Origin: Phlebopus portentosus
Taxonomy: Eukaryota > Basidiomycota > Agaricomycetes > Boletales > Boletinellaceae
NCBI GenBank assembly: GCA_037892935.1
Contig: JAYXKI010000001.1
Coordinates: 3,596,001 to 3,660,000 of the forward strand
Direction of reading: 5' to 3'
DNA length: 64,000 nucleotides
The notes under the pieces are model-generated. The model searched no databases. It was not told where the DNA came from and saw nothing but the letters and a program-made list of their open reading frames with translations. The position numbers and the translations under genes were made by a program. Positions 12,381-23,249 of this stretch are shown here, one piece after another (the stretch's first letter is position 1; each line of letters starts with the position of its first letter).

Positions 12381-13554
12381 CTAGTGCTTCCTCTGCTTCT
12401 TCGGCTCGGGCTTCTCCAGGTCAATCTCCTCAGCTTCGTCCTCGTCCTCCTCGTCCTCTTCGCTGTACTCGTCAAGAAGGTTCCGTTCGTATTTACCAGT
12501 GAACAGGTTGATCGCCTCTGGGTATATACTCTGCGTGATTAACAGGCCGATCTAGAAAACAATCAGAAAAGTAATCAATAAAACTAATCACATATCATGA
12601 AACAGGGTGCCGAAAGAAAAAAACAGGACACCTACATCCAGTGGATCTTCCTCACGTTCGAAATAATTGAAGAAGCTGCCTGCGTCCGCGACGTCCCCAT
12701 CATCATCAACTACGCGCGGCTGCAGCTTCGTCAAGTTCACCACGTTGCTCTTCCAGTTGATCAAGGTTTTCTAGAATGGTGGTAACACCTATAAGTACGC
12801 TCAACCGCGAGGCACTGGTGATAACGCACCTGAGGCTCAATGTCCCGGGTCCAGTCAAAGTCGAGCATCGACGGCGTGATGCCGTCTTCGTCGGGCTTTT
12901 CATCTTTTGCCGCAGGAGGCGGAGTGTACTTGTACACCTTCTTCAACACCTTGTTGCTGAAATACGGATTTTCACCAAAGTACTACATAAGGACGGTGTA
13001 CAGCGCCAGTGATCAACGCCGTGCACCATTTAGAAGAACCGAGGACGAAGGACGACTCACGAATTCAATACTAAAGGCGCGAGGCTCCGCAGGATCACGT
13101 ATGACCCATAAGTCCTCGAGCGTCGCAATCGCCTTCTGGTCATCAGGGTGCTGTACATGCGGCGCAAACTCTGGGTGGTTGACCAGAGCGACGGCCCAGA
13201 ACTTTGGGATCGCCTTCACGATTTCGCGGCGCTTTTCGTATATCGGCTCCATACGCTTCACAGATCCGAGTTCTGCGCGTCGTACACCGCAGGGTACACA
13301 GAGCCAGTGAGTTCGCGAACAGCGTCGCAGCGGAGGGATGAACAAACAAAACATATAGGAGAGAAAAGAACAAGTCAATAATTCATTCTCACAAGAGAAG
13401 AGAAAGACGTTGCATTACCAGTTATGAGCTCGGCGCGTAACACATCCGCACTAATATCCTCCAGCTTCTTTTGCACCTCGTCCGAAATCTCGACGTCGAA
13501 CAGGTTCTTGACATCATCGCCCACAGGCGACGCAGGGCGCTTCTTTCCAGACAT
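12381..13554 (-). CDS. NAP/SET-family histone chaperone
   Basis: Nucleosome-assembly-protein fold chaperone of the SET/TAF-I/Vps75 type, which binds H3-H4 or H2A-H2B. Exons (minus): 13554-13419, 13272-13061, 12982-12830, 12770-12636, 12551-12381; 268 aa. Intron 1 is 146 nt, long for this region. The N-terminus DVEISDEVQKKLEDISADVL forms the dimerisation helix, then KRREIVKAIPKFWAVALVNH, YFGENPYFSNKVLKKVY and DFDWTRDIEP follow the SET/NAP earmuff-domain order. SFFNYFE lies before an acidic tail rich in Asp/Glu (near YSEEDEEDEDEAEE), typical of these chaperones, with a short basic end. Which paralogue (SET versus Vps75) cannot be settled by eye. Confidence 0.88.
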
Positions 13555-14380
13555 GGGCGTTTGTTCGCTTTTCAGTAGCACAACGTGAGAAGAGTCTTTT
13601 TTTTTTTTTTTTTTCTTTTCCCGGATGGATGTTCGTGTGGAGAGGTTTTAGCACCTAAGGGGAGAGACGATGAAGGCGAGTAATTACAGAAATGATACAA
13701 GGAGGAAGCAAGAGAGCGAGATCGAGGTCGGTTGGTTGGTTGAGAAGAAGACAGACACAGGCAACAAGGGAAGCACAGCGACCGGCCAAGGGGCTCAACC
13801 AAATACTTGTTTTTTTTTCTTTTCGGTCTTCGCCGAAATGAATTGATTTTGGGCGCCGATCATTTTACTTACATCATCCATTGTTACTCTGTGCCAACTC
13901 GTCCGATATCGAGGGTTTTCAGTTTCGAGTAGGTACGTCGCTTATTGATATTTAAAATATCTGAATATCGAGGATGGAGTGTGTAGGACTATTGGTATGT
14001 CGGAATGAGAATAAGAGTACATCCATTTCAATCCTTTACAAAGCAGGACAAAGCTCGGCGATCAATTATGTTTAGTCTCCCCGAAGAATACTTCCAAGGA
14101 ATGAAATAATCATTCGAGAATAAATTTAGTTTCCCGTGAACCTTTAAACTTCGTCGTATTTACCTACTAATCTGATAAGAGGCTCTTAGGCTTCCCTCCT
14201 AAGCAATCTATGAGATGAAACCGAGACCCACTTCGTACGTAGTACTGCCTAAATTTACAATTCGAACAGAATGCACAAGAAGCGTTTCTAAGCTAGGAAT
14301 ATTCAGCGAACAATAGGCATCATTATCAATAAACAGGAGTAGAGGGTATGTGTGCATTATTATGCACCCGTGGAAACGTG
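13555..14380. other. Intergenic, NAP promoter side
   Basis: About 0.8 kb without a gene. It contains an 18-T run at 13597-13614 just upstream of the NAP start, a GGTT repeat near 13729-13741, and otherwise AT-rich unique sequence. The T-tract is probably a nucleosome-depleting promoter element (inference). Confidence 0.45.
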
Positions 14381-16127
14381 TCATAACCGCTGAAGAGCTA
14401 AATGCTTCTCCAAACACGATAGGACTCGCTGTTTCGGGTATTTTGGTGCGACAGGGACTTCCTGTTGTTGAGCCCATCGTCGGACATCGCCTGGAACTGT
14501 GAACCGAAAGACGAGAGTGAATTATTCAAATAAAAGGAAGAGGAGAAAGGCGCAAAAACTTACAGTCGGTGATGATCCCGTCTACGTCCCACGACATAAG
14601 TTGCTCTACAATGTTCAACCTGTTAACCTACGCAGAAGGGTTTGAGTTGTGTTCAGAAGTGTATTGAAGTCAGGGAAACGCACCGTCCAGACTTTGACGT
14701 CCAAACCCAACCTGTGCGCCTCTCTCACCATCTCGCTACTAGTAAAAGGCATATAGCCCTGCATGCTTGGGTCTGGTACAGGAGTCTGGAAAGACTGAGC
14801 TGAGGGAGACAAGATGTCTGCTCCAAGCGCGTGGGCTGCTTGTGCCACCTTCTCGCCCGTTGACGGCCCTGGGAAGCTGGAGAGGTCGATTCCTCCTAGC
14901 CATGGAGAAGGAAGCGAAGCATTAGTTGGGTGGAGTGCCGTTTCGCTAGAGTCATTATTAGTCGAAGATTATTGTACGAGATCTACTAATAAATTGTTTA
15001 CTCGTCTATTAAAGCGGAGGTGATTATTGACGGGTCGAGGTTCTTCGAGTTGCATGAGCAAGCTGAGAAATATAAATAAGTCTACTACTCACCTTCATCT
15101 CCGACAGAGTTCTCCAATCAAAGCTTTGATACTTCACCAGTATCACATGTTTTTAGTTTTGCACGCATATTGGGAAAAAGAAGTCCTGCTCACTGTGATG
15201 GAATTCTTATACCCACTCTTCTCGAACAACTCTTGCTGCTTTTGTACGAACTCCTGTACACCCTTCGTTCGATCCGGGAAAATTGGATCAATCTTGCTCT
15301 CGATGTTCCACAGAATTTGTCTATTCGGATCAGCGCATGATACGAAATCGAACGTTTCTTGCAAAGTAGAAATCTTTGTCCCAGGATACGTGAGCTGCAG
15401 CGCTACGCAGACTTGAACGAGGAAAATCGTAATAGGATGAAAATCGACTTACGATAATCCTCCTGCCTGAGAGCTCCGCAATCTAGTGTTCTTAGCTGGG
15501 CAAATGTGAGGTTCGCAATATACTTCCCGACGTAGCTGGACATTTGTCAGATATATAATTATTTTTAATTTGAAATATCGGTGACTTACGGAAAGTCTGG
15601 ATCCCCAGAAAACTAAATAGGATCAGAATCTTAGAACCAACTGTTTATACGAATAATTGTCCATAACTGACAGCAGGTTCCGTATCCTTGCATTTTTCTG
15701 CGACTACGTTCTCGTCATGCCAGACAACAACAACACCATCCTGGAAACAGCGCTAAATTTAACGTGTCGAACAGTACAAAAACTGAATTGCACACTTTCG
15801 TAATCCCGTTGTCTAGCTCAAGTGTTGTCGATCCATCTATAAGACCCCTATTGAAAGGCTAAGTCTGTTGTTTAAAAGTAAGCAATGCTGTAGATCTCAC
15901 CAGGCAAAGCTGGGCAAGGTGTTCTCGACCGTTTTTCCACGACCCCCTCGGTGCCCCTACAAAGGACACTAAGCGATGGACTACATGATAGCCTGAGGAA
16001 TTTTCTTTACTTGAATATCAAAATATTTGTTCCTTGCTTGTGGCCCGGAAATTAGAAAATTATCCGTCGGTGGTGCCAGGATCCCATGCGTGCCGAGGAA
16101 AAGGGCAACATATTGGAAGAGTGTCAT
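14381..16127 (-). CDS. Secreted glycerophosphodiester phosphodiesterase
   Basis: GDPD-family enzyme that hydrolyses glycerophosphodiesters to glycerol-3-phosphate and an alcohol. Twelve exons (minus): 16127-16011, 15956-15901, 15847-15796, 15740-15672, 15612-15590, 15535-15453, 15402-15194, 15131-15093, 15042-15002, 14945-14684, 14627-14564, 14496-14381; 376 aa. The N-terminal 17-20 residues are hydrophobic (MTLFQYVALFLGTHGILA), a likely signal peptide. The conserved GHRGGRGKTVENTLPSF holds the catalytic His and Arg. LELDNGITKDGVVVVWHDE carries the metal-binding Glu/Asp and second His. YVGKYIANLTFAQLRTLDCG, NIESKI, and KVWTVNRLN with DGIITDFP complete the TIM-barrel order. All junctions keep frame. 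It is divergent from COX19 across 487 bp. Confidence 0.9.
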
Positions 16128-16614
16128 TGAAGCGAAGCGAGTTCGATCGAGACGAGTGGAGGTAAGAGATGAAATGACACGACTCCTCAGTGCTGGACTT
16201 ATGGAAGGTATGGGGGCGTTCTTCTGCCGCCGCCGTCGAGCTTTTCATCGACCCAACGGCAGCAAGCGCTTGTCAGCACGGCATTCTACGCGGAACCACT
16301 CTAGGTCGAATGTGCGAGACTGGAGCCACCACGTTTGGGATGTCAGAGAACGAACGTGCTAAGCGATCCACCTATCCGAGCAATCCCTGGAGATGATACA
16401 AACATAGATGGGTCATTCGGTGTGCTCGTGCATTCGTCATGATCTCCTGCGTGTAGAAATGAAATGTAACTTACTGAGCCAGTACCAAGAGATGGGACTG
16501 GGTCATCCAATTTAGGAAAGTATGATCGCGGCGCACGTGTGCGTGCCAATACCGTGCGCGTGGGAGCTTACTCTCGCCGACTCTTCAAAATACCAGTCCA
16601 CTCACTCAAATACG
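16128..16614. other. Divergent promoter region, GDPD / COX19
   Basis: 487 bp between two divergent start codons. Short frames here have no homology. It presumably carries both promoters; no clear TATA element was identified. Confidence 0.45.
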
Positions 16615-17124
16615 ATGTCGTTTGGACGTCCTCAAGGCTTCTCGGACATCGTCAGTACACCTCCAGATAGAGGAGCATTTCCTCTTGATCACTATGGTGA
16701 GCATATCTTCTTCTACTCAGCTCCAACTCGACGTCTGTATCGTTGGGACGACTACTGTCTCTGCAGTCGTACAGGTGCCCCAAGAAATTATGAACACTGA
16801 CTCTATTTTTAGGAGAATGCAAGGAGCAGATGAAAGCGTACCTTGCTTGCCTGAAGAAGAATGCAGCGACTTCTACGCCATGTAGAACCTTGAACAAGGA
16901 TTATTTGGAATGCCGAATGTCAAAGTGTGTTGTGTCCTTTTCCACGATTTATCGTGCATGCTAATATCTGCCGTCTCAGGGGCCTTATGCAGCGTGATGA
17001 TTGGCATAGCCTCGGGTTGGAAAACGTACCTACCAGCGAGCGTAATTCCTCACCGAGTAGTCCGTCAGCCTCTTCATCAGAACAGAAGGACCCGCCTGAG
17101 TCTAAACAAGAAGGGCGACGATAA
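16615..17124 (+). CDS. COX19: Cytochrome c oxidase assembly protein Cox19
   Basis: Mitochondrial intermembrane-space twin CX9C protein needed for copper delivery and assembly of complex IV. Exons are 16615-16696, 16813-16924 and 16980-17124; 112 aa. Each is too short to stand out as a single reading frame. The start MSFGRPQGF, then TPPDRGAFPLDHYGECKEQM, is characteristic of Cox19. The first CX9C is CKEQMKAYLAC and the second is CRTLNKDYLEC; both spacings are exactly nine. The following CRM-(S)KGLMQRDDWHSLGLE matches the family end of the CHCH domain, and a Ser/Lys-rich tail extends it. Such proteins are imported by Mia40-dependent oxidation and need no presequence. Confidence 0.93.
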
Positions 17125-18930
17125 TAAGTTGTTATCGCAGCAATATTCCCCATTCTGTACGTCTGATCTTTGGCAATTCAAGACAACATTCGCACTGCTC
17201 TTGTACTGTTTTTCAAACCGACTGCCTCTAGATAGATGGTACACACGAGCCGATGCACACGAGCCGATTTGATGAGCCAGCCAATGAGAAGTCCGGTTCA
17301 ATATTCCGTTACAACAAAGATCGGAGACTTTAAAACGTAATTATATATATTTCCGGTGTGTTCTGCTCTTCTGGGTGCCTTGCCACAACGAGCAAGAAGC
17401 ACATGCATACATTTCTCTTGGCTCCTGGATTATGGACGTCATCGTCCCACATTCTTTCTGCAGTCTTTCCGTATCTTGATAGTAAAAGTTCGGAATTGCG
17501 GTCCTCAGCCTCACGATCTGTCTCCAATCAGCGTCTGTGAACCTGTTTCATGACGAATCCATGACCAAAACGTCATGTTCGCGAACTCAACGTGGAGGAC
17601 CTTTCCGGCCGGCGAACGACAATCGATCTAAGTGACGTATTCGTAGCACAGTACGTACTGGCTCCTTTATCTGATATCTCGAACTATCTATTCCCGAGGA
17701 CCTTCTGGGCAAATGAATGCTGGTACCTAGCGGACCTTAACGAGGACCGCTGATCCCAGAATTCCCGTTGGCTTTGTTCCGTTCCTCTTTCCTTGTCTAG
17801 CTTCCAAAAATCCCGTCGTAATTTTTAGCCTGATTCGCGCGTTATCTTTGGATAATATCGCCAAAATTAGCGTCAGTTATTTTCGAAGACCGAAGTTTAA
17901 GTTTAGACAACGTTAACGCTACGGAACCTGGGTTCCCGGCTTGGAACTTTTGGAGAAAGACGGTGTCGGCTTCATTCTGGGGGTTTGCGCGGAAGCCAGA
18001 CCTTCTTACTTCAAGTCTAACATTTACTTTTCGTAACATATATCGACAGTGGCTCAGTGAATACGAAAAGCTCTAACTTTCAAGTGGCCTCTGTTAAGTT
18101 TTCTCTCCCTCCTTAGATATGCTTTCGCATTGATTCTGCCTGGGCAGAAAGTGATTGATTAGTAGATAAGGCCGCTTGAGGCATGTTCAATACCTAACGC
18201 CGGGGGAACTAAGCAAGAAAGCAACTACACGTTACGTACGGAAGCAGGAAGTTAAACCATCCGGGTCCACGCAAACCATGCACGACCGTTCTTCTTGTCA
18301 CTGGCCTACCTTGTGCACGTACATGTGTTTCCTGAGACCACCATCAGGCTCTAACCATCTCATGATTTTTCCCAGCTCTGAAAGACCGCAACTTGCGATA
18401 ACTTTCCGGATCGGAGCAAATTTTAAGCATCCTTTTTCTTGCTCCGCTCAGAATTCCGCCTTCTGAGTTTCCATCAACTTCCCTCTTCCCAGCTACTTTA
18501 TGATCGCACTCATGTACGTGAAGGCGAGAAGCCTAGCGTGTTTTCTATATGATAGGCGTGTTTATGGAAGTGATGAAGTGGAGTTACTAAACCTCGGTAA
18601 GATTTGGTGTTCGTTGTGGCTCATCGTTAATTTCCCCTCGTCCCGAATGAGAGCGCCGGCTGAGAGCGCATAGCTACGTGTCCCGCCATGATGGATCATA
18701 GTGGATGGAAAACAAAAGTGTCGAAGCGATCGAATTGATCTGGCAGTGCAAGTGAATCACGTGTAGAACCCCGTACTGGTAGCTGTAAATAGCACCTCTC
18801 TTCCTTCTTTGCTCCTTCTCACTGCGTATAACTTTGCATCTTCTATTCCTCGGTCTCAGTAATCCGGAATCCGGAAGTGAGCGACAATATTTAAGAAAGA
18901 GCATAAGCGTCACAAGTAGGCGCTTTCGCC
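17125..18930. other. Intergenic, no gene recognised
   Basis: About 1.8 kb with only short, non-homologous open frames. A direct duplication of an 11-bp unit CACGAGCCGAT occurs near 17244-17269. The right end should carry the promoter of the FRAY kinase, but no element is clear. Confidence 0.4.
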
Positions 18931-21365
18931 ATGCCGTCGTCGCCTGCGCCCGGTTCGCGCAAGTTTATCGGCGCCGTGCACGATGAATGGCGAATGTTCA
19001 GGTTAGTTCACCCGAGATATCAATCTCTGGACTCTTCCTCTTATCCACAAAATCAATCTCATCTCAGTGACAATCCCGATGACTATGAAATCGGTCCCGC
19101 CATCGGTTTCGGCGCGACCTCCATAGTCTATACCGCCCACTACATAGCCAAGGATGGATCTCCCCCTTACCCGTGTGCAGTCAAAGTCGTCAATCTAGAC
19201 AAGCTCCCACAGCAATCTTTGCACTTACTGCACCGTGAAACTCAACTCATGAGTCTGTCGAAACATCCGAACGTTCTCCGCGTTCGGGGATCCTGGATGA
19301 CCGGACATAACCTCTATATTGCCCTGCGACTCATGAACGCAGGTAGTGCCGCTGATGTGATGCACTACGGATGGCCCGGCGGTATGGAAGAGGAAGTCGT
19401 CAAATGTATCCTTAAACAAGCGCTCGAGGGACTTAAGTGGGTGTCTTGTTGGCCGTGTCTAAGTTCGTGATCGTTATTCTTATAAACATCTATTCTAGCT
19501 ATCTTCACATCAACGAGTTTATCCATCGTGATGTGAAGGCTGCGAATCTTCTTATTGACGATGATGGGACTGTGCTACTTGGAGACTTAGGCGTTGCGGT
19601 GTCCCTGTCCGATGAGGAGTCCTTTTCAAGTCCTTCTGGCTCGGGCCAAAGAATGGCCTTTGTAGGGCCTTCGATCGGAGACAGCGTTCGTCCTTCGGGA
19701 CAAGTGCCCACCAAAGTAAAGCTTGGTAAGCGCAAGTCTTTCGTTGGAACGGTGGGTCTTACAAAAAGCGCCTGTAACATCGGATCTTCGCTAATCGTAT
19801 TTGTTTTACAATGCTTATGATATACTCTCATATTGCTAAACTTAACGGCGACACTCATTCTTGTTCTGATCGTCGAAAATTGTGCAACTCTCACGCATAT
19901 AGCCATGCTGGATGGCGCCAGAGCTTATCTCTGGGAAGCAATATGATGCCAAAGCCGACATTTGGTCTTTTGGAATCACTGCTATTGAGCTTACTCAGGG
20001 CCGGGCACCCCGATCTCGGGAGGCACCAGCTCGTGTTCTCTTGAAAACGTGCGTAAAGCGTGTATCTATATCTATCAAAACTGATCCTGCCGTTCCCATA
20101 AGTGTTCAGGATGCACCGCCTGAATTCTCGAGAGAGAGCGGTCAATTCAAGTTCTCCAAGGCATTCAAGGAGATTGTTGAGTCTTGCCTTCTGAAGGATC
20201 CCACTCGTCGGCCGAGTGCCGCTGAGCTTTTGGAGACTTCGTTTTTCAAAAGTGCCAAACGTAAACAATATCTCGTAAATACTATCCTCAGTGCGTTTGC
20301 TCATTATGAAGTTTTCCCGAAACTCTAACGTTCATCCGTATAGAGGACTTACCGCCACTTATTCACCGTCAGGAAAGGCGCGCTAAGTCAACAGCCTTGA
20401 CCGGTCCAACTCGCAGTTCAATCTCATCTTGGGATTTTTCGATAAACCTCGTGCACACTCCAGACGGGCATTCACGTTCCCAACACAACTCAGTACATCC
20501 GAGTTATTTTAACACAGTTCATTCGCATCATTCGCAGCATCATCACCACTCGCATCATACGGCCATAGCGTTACCGAGTCCGACGCGATTACGTGCATTG
20601 GAGGAGAATGCATTTGCGGACGCCTTTGGCCAGGCTAAGATCACTCGTCGCCAATTGGCATCGACTGATTATGATGATGAGGATGCTGACGCCGACGAGG
20701 AACATGAAGATGATTCTCACTCTTCGGTAGAAAGCTCCGTTTTCGATGAGGAAGAGGGTGGTGAAGGGTCGCATCCGACGACGCCGGAAATTGCAGCGAG
20801 CCCAATGAAGGGTTCGTCGGTGGCTCCGACCCCGCTGAGCAGCTCTCCGGCGGTTGCGCTTGATGTGCCTGTTCAACTAGGAAATCCTATCACCCCATCG
20901 GCTTTGAATAGTCTCGCTCAAGCTTCCCCTACGCCTCGTTCGACCCCATCTGGTACTCTGCTCAGCAAAACCAAGTCGGACGACCAGCCTGAAAGTAACT
21001 CCAGGCAAAAGAACTCCAAATTGCAGCACCCTCTTCTTTCACGCCGCTGCGGCTCTTCGCCTACATCAACGACGGCAGATCGAGAGAACATGGGTACACT
21101 ACCTGCGCTGAAGCGCATAGCCAGCACCTCTGGATGGTCTAGTCCAAAGATCTCTTTCAACTCTACTCAGGAATCGTCGAAGACCGCTTCGAAATCGACG
21201 AAGCAGGCTCCGAAAGAGAGCCGCTGGAGGAAGTTGATGCGTGGATCGGGTGTAGGAGAGAGAACGGATGAATCTTCTCCCTCACCACCTCCGACCGGAT
21301 TGCTCAAAGAGGGCGAAAAGAGGAAGAGCGCACTTGGGAGGATACTGGAGCGCTCGGGGAAATAG
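18931..21365 (+). CDS. STE20-type kinase, OSR1/SPAK (FRAY) family
   Basis: Ser/Thr kinase of the germinal-centre-like FRAY branch, which in animals acts in osmotic and ion-transport signalling. Exons: 18931-19001, 19068-19436, 19499-19751, 19903-20048, 20103-20290, 20344-21365; 682 aa. Introns 1 and 4 are in-frame and stop-free, so naive frames run through them. The P-loop region is [12 protein letters not shown], with Lys in CAVKVVN. The catalytic loop is [12 protein letters not shown], and the activation segment ends [28 protein letters not shown] and RRPSAAELL close the kinase fold (about 28-340). The Mg-binding DFG is DLG here (LLGDLGVA). The C-terminal half is Ser/Pro-rich and disordered, with a His-rich patch and no obvious PF2/CCT docking domain. 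Confidence 0.9.
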
Positions 21366-21975
21366 GTCAACATCCTCACGCGAGTTTCTGCCCTTCAGCT
21401 CCGGCCATCTTACCTTCTGAACGGCCCGACTCAAGAAGTTCATTGATTTCGTCTCTCATTACCCGCGGACATCGCAAATCACTTCTGTGATACCCAAGTC
21501 ACTTTTATTGACAGTCTTGTCTAGTATTTAGCCCCTCGCATTTGCAAATGCAAGCCGGAACGAATTCCTGCTTTTGTAGAATAATCTGTACTCATTACTG
21601 TCTTCATCTCATCGCCGCTCTGCACATAAGTAACTTATTCCCCAATCACGAAATGTAATGACTACTTATTGCTCTCACAATACCAATGTCTATTTTTGCT
21701 GTACTAGGCTAGTATTTGCTATTTGTCATTTTCGGATTTTGTACTTTTTTTTTTTGGCATCCCAGATGACGTTCTACGCCGCATTTTTCGTTTTATTCTC
21801 TGCTGCACGTTTCTTCAATGTAGTCAGATAATATTGCTTGGACGAAGCATCCACTTGAGCTTCGCTTGACGTTTTTGTCCCAGGAAGATCACATTGTATT
21901 TCAGAGTGTCCAAGGTGAATTTGAAAGTGTTCTATTGTAGCAAAATGCAGTGGCCACTTGGATGGATGTTGTTAC
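21366..21975. other. Intergenic between convergent genes
   Basis: 610 bp separating the FRAY kinase stop from the RIP1 stop. It is AT-rich with a T-run near 21748-21757 and no gene. It probably holds both 3' UTRs. Confidence 0.45.
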
Positions 21976-23083
21976 CTATCCGACTATTAGTTTGCCCTCC
22001 GCATCGTTGAATTCGTATTCTGGAACTTCCAGGTTCAGCTAATCAAGGACGTGATCAGTACTGCAAATAAGCTGCGGTCATAGAGAGGGCTTACAGGAGC
22101 AGGGCCTTTACGAATACGGCCGGCTACAGGATAATATAGACCAAACATTAGAAATCAATGTTCGCTAGGGATACATTGAAGCTTACAGATGTCGTAGTGA
22201 GAACCGTGACAAGGGCAGAACCTGTGTGGACAACTCCAGAATTATTTGAAGGACTTCAATATTGAAAGAATATACTGACCATCCTCCATAGTCACCGGAT
22301 TCGCCGATGGGGACACAACCCAGATGTGTGCAGATACCCAACATGACAAGCCATTCTGGTCTCTTCGCTCTGTCCTCGTCGCTTTCCGGGTCCCTAAATT
22401 TTTTCCAATCCTCTGAGCGCGCTTCTTGGATCTCATCTGCGGTGCGATGCCGGATGAACACGGGCTTGCCACGCCATTTGATGATGACGTTCTTGCCCTC
22501 TGGGATGTTTCCGAGCTCAAGCTCCACCTTGGCGAGCGCAAGAACGTCGGCTGAGGCGCTCATGGTTCGCAGGAACTCGGTCACGGTGGATTTGGCGGCG
22601 CTTGCGGAGAGGAGACCTATTCCACCAATCATGAAGTAGGAGACAGCACGGTTAGCATCCGGGTTTGATGTCTGATATGACGAAAAGTCGGGCGCTTGAG
22701 GTGCATCTTCTACGATGGGCTGCGAGGTATGAACAAAACGTTGGGTCAGAGTGGTAGTCGGGTTAACTAGAAAATAGAATTCGTGTCAATGACTTTTCAG
22801 CAACACGGACCGAACACCGAAAAGAATGAACCACGTAGAACTGATACATACCCGTTGTGTATGACTTCGAGACTAGCCCAGACGTCGATGACCGAGCAAA
22901 CTTCAGTGCCCAGGGAGCAGGCGAATCCGAGCGTGGACCAGCACCTTCACCGTGATGGCCATGTGCGTCAGCCGGTGCGCGGACCTCGAGATTGAGGTGA
23001 AGTGCAGTGGGAACACCCGAAGGAAGGGTGCGGACAGTAGGCGGAAGGGTCAACGCCTTTCTGAGCGGGCGCAGGCTCGCCAT
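21976..23083 (-). CDS. RIP1: Rieske iron-sulfur subunit of cytochrome bc1 complex
   Basis: Complex III Rieske protein, which passes electrons from ubiquinol to cytochrome c1. Exons (minus): 23083-22852, 22766-22280, 22221-22187, 22123-22095, 22038-21976; 281 aa. The N-terminal Arg-rich region serves as the mitochondrial presequence. One membrane helix lies around YFMIGGIGLLSASAAKSTVTEF. The 2Fe-2S ligands are CTHLGC (Cys223, His225) and CPCHG (Cys242, His245); the two further Cys form the family's disulfide. [21 protein letters not shown] follows, and the chain ends with the conserved final beta strands. The last three exons are short (35, 29 and 63 nt). It is divergent from the adaptin gene with 166 bp between starts. 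Confidence 0.95.
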
Positions 23084-23249
23084 GGGCGGATGAATGCTAC
23101 GTCGAGGTCGATGGATGAAGTGAAGGTATGAGGTAGGCGCGATTTTCTGAGCCGGGAGTCTCCGACCTTCCACAACCAATGATAGGCGTGTCATTCCAAG
23201 ACTAGGACTTGCACACGAGTCGCGTTCGTTCGTTGCGTTCATCGTCAAC

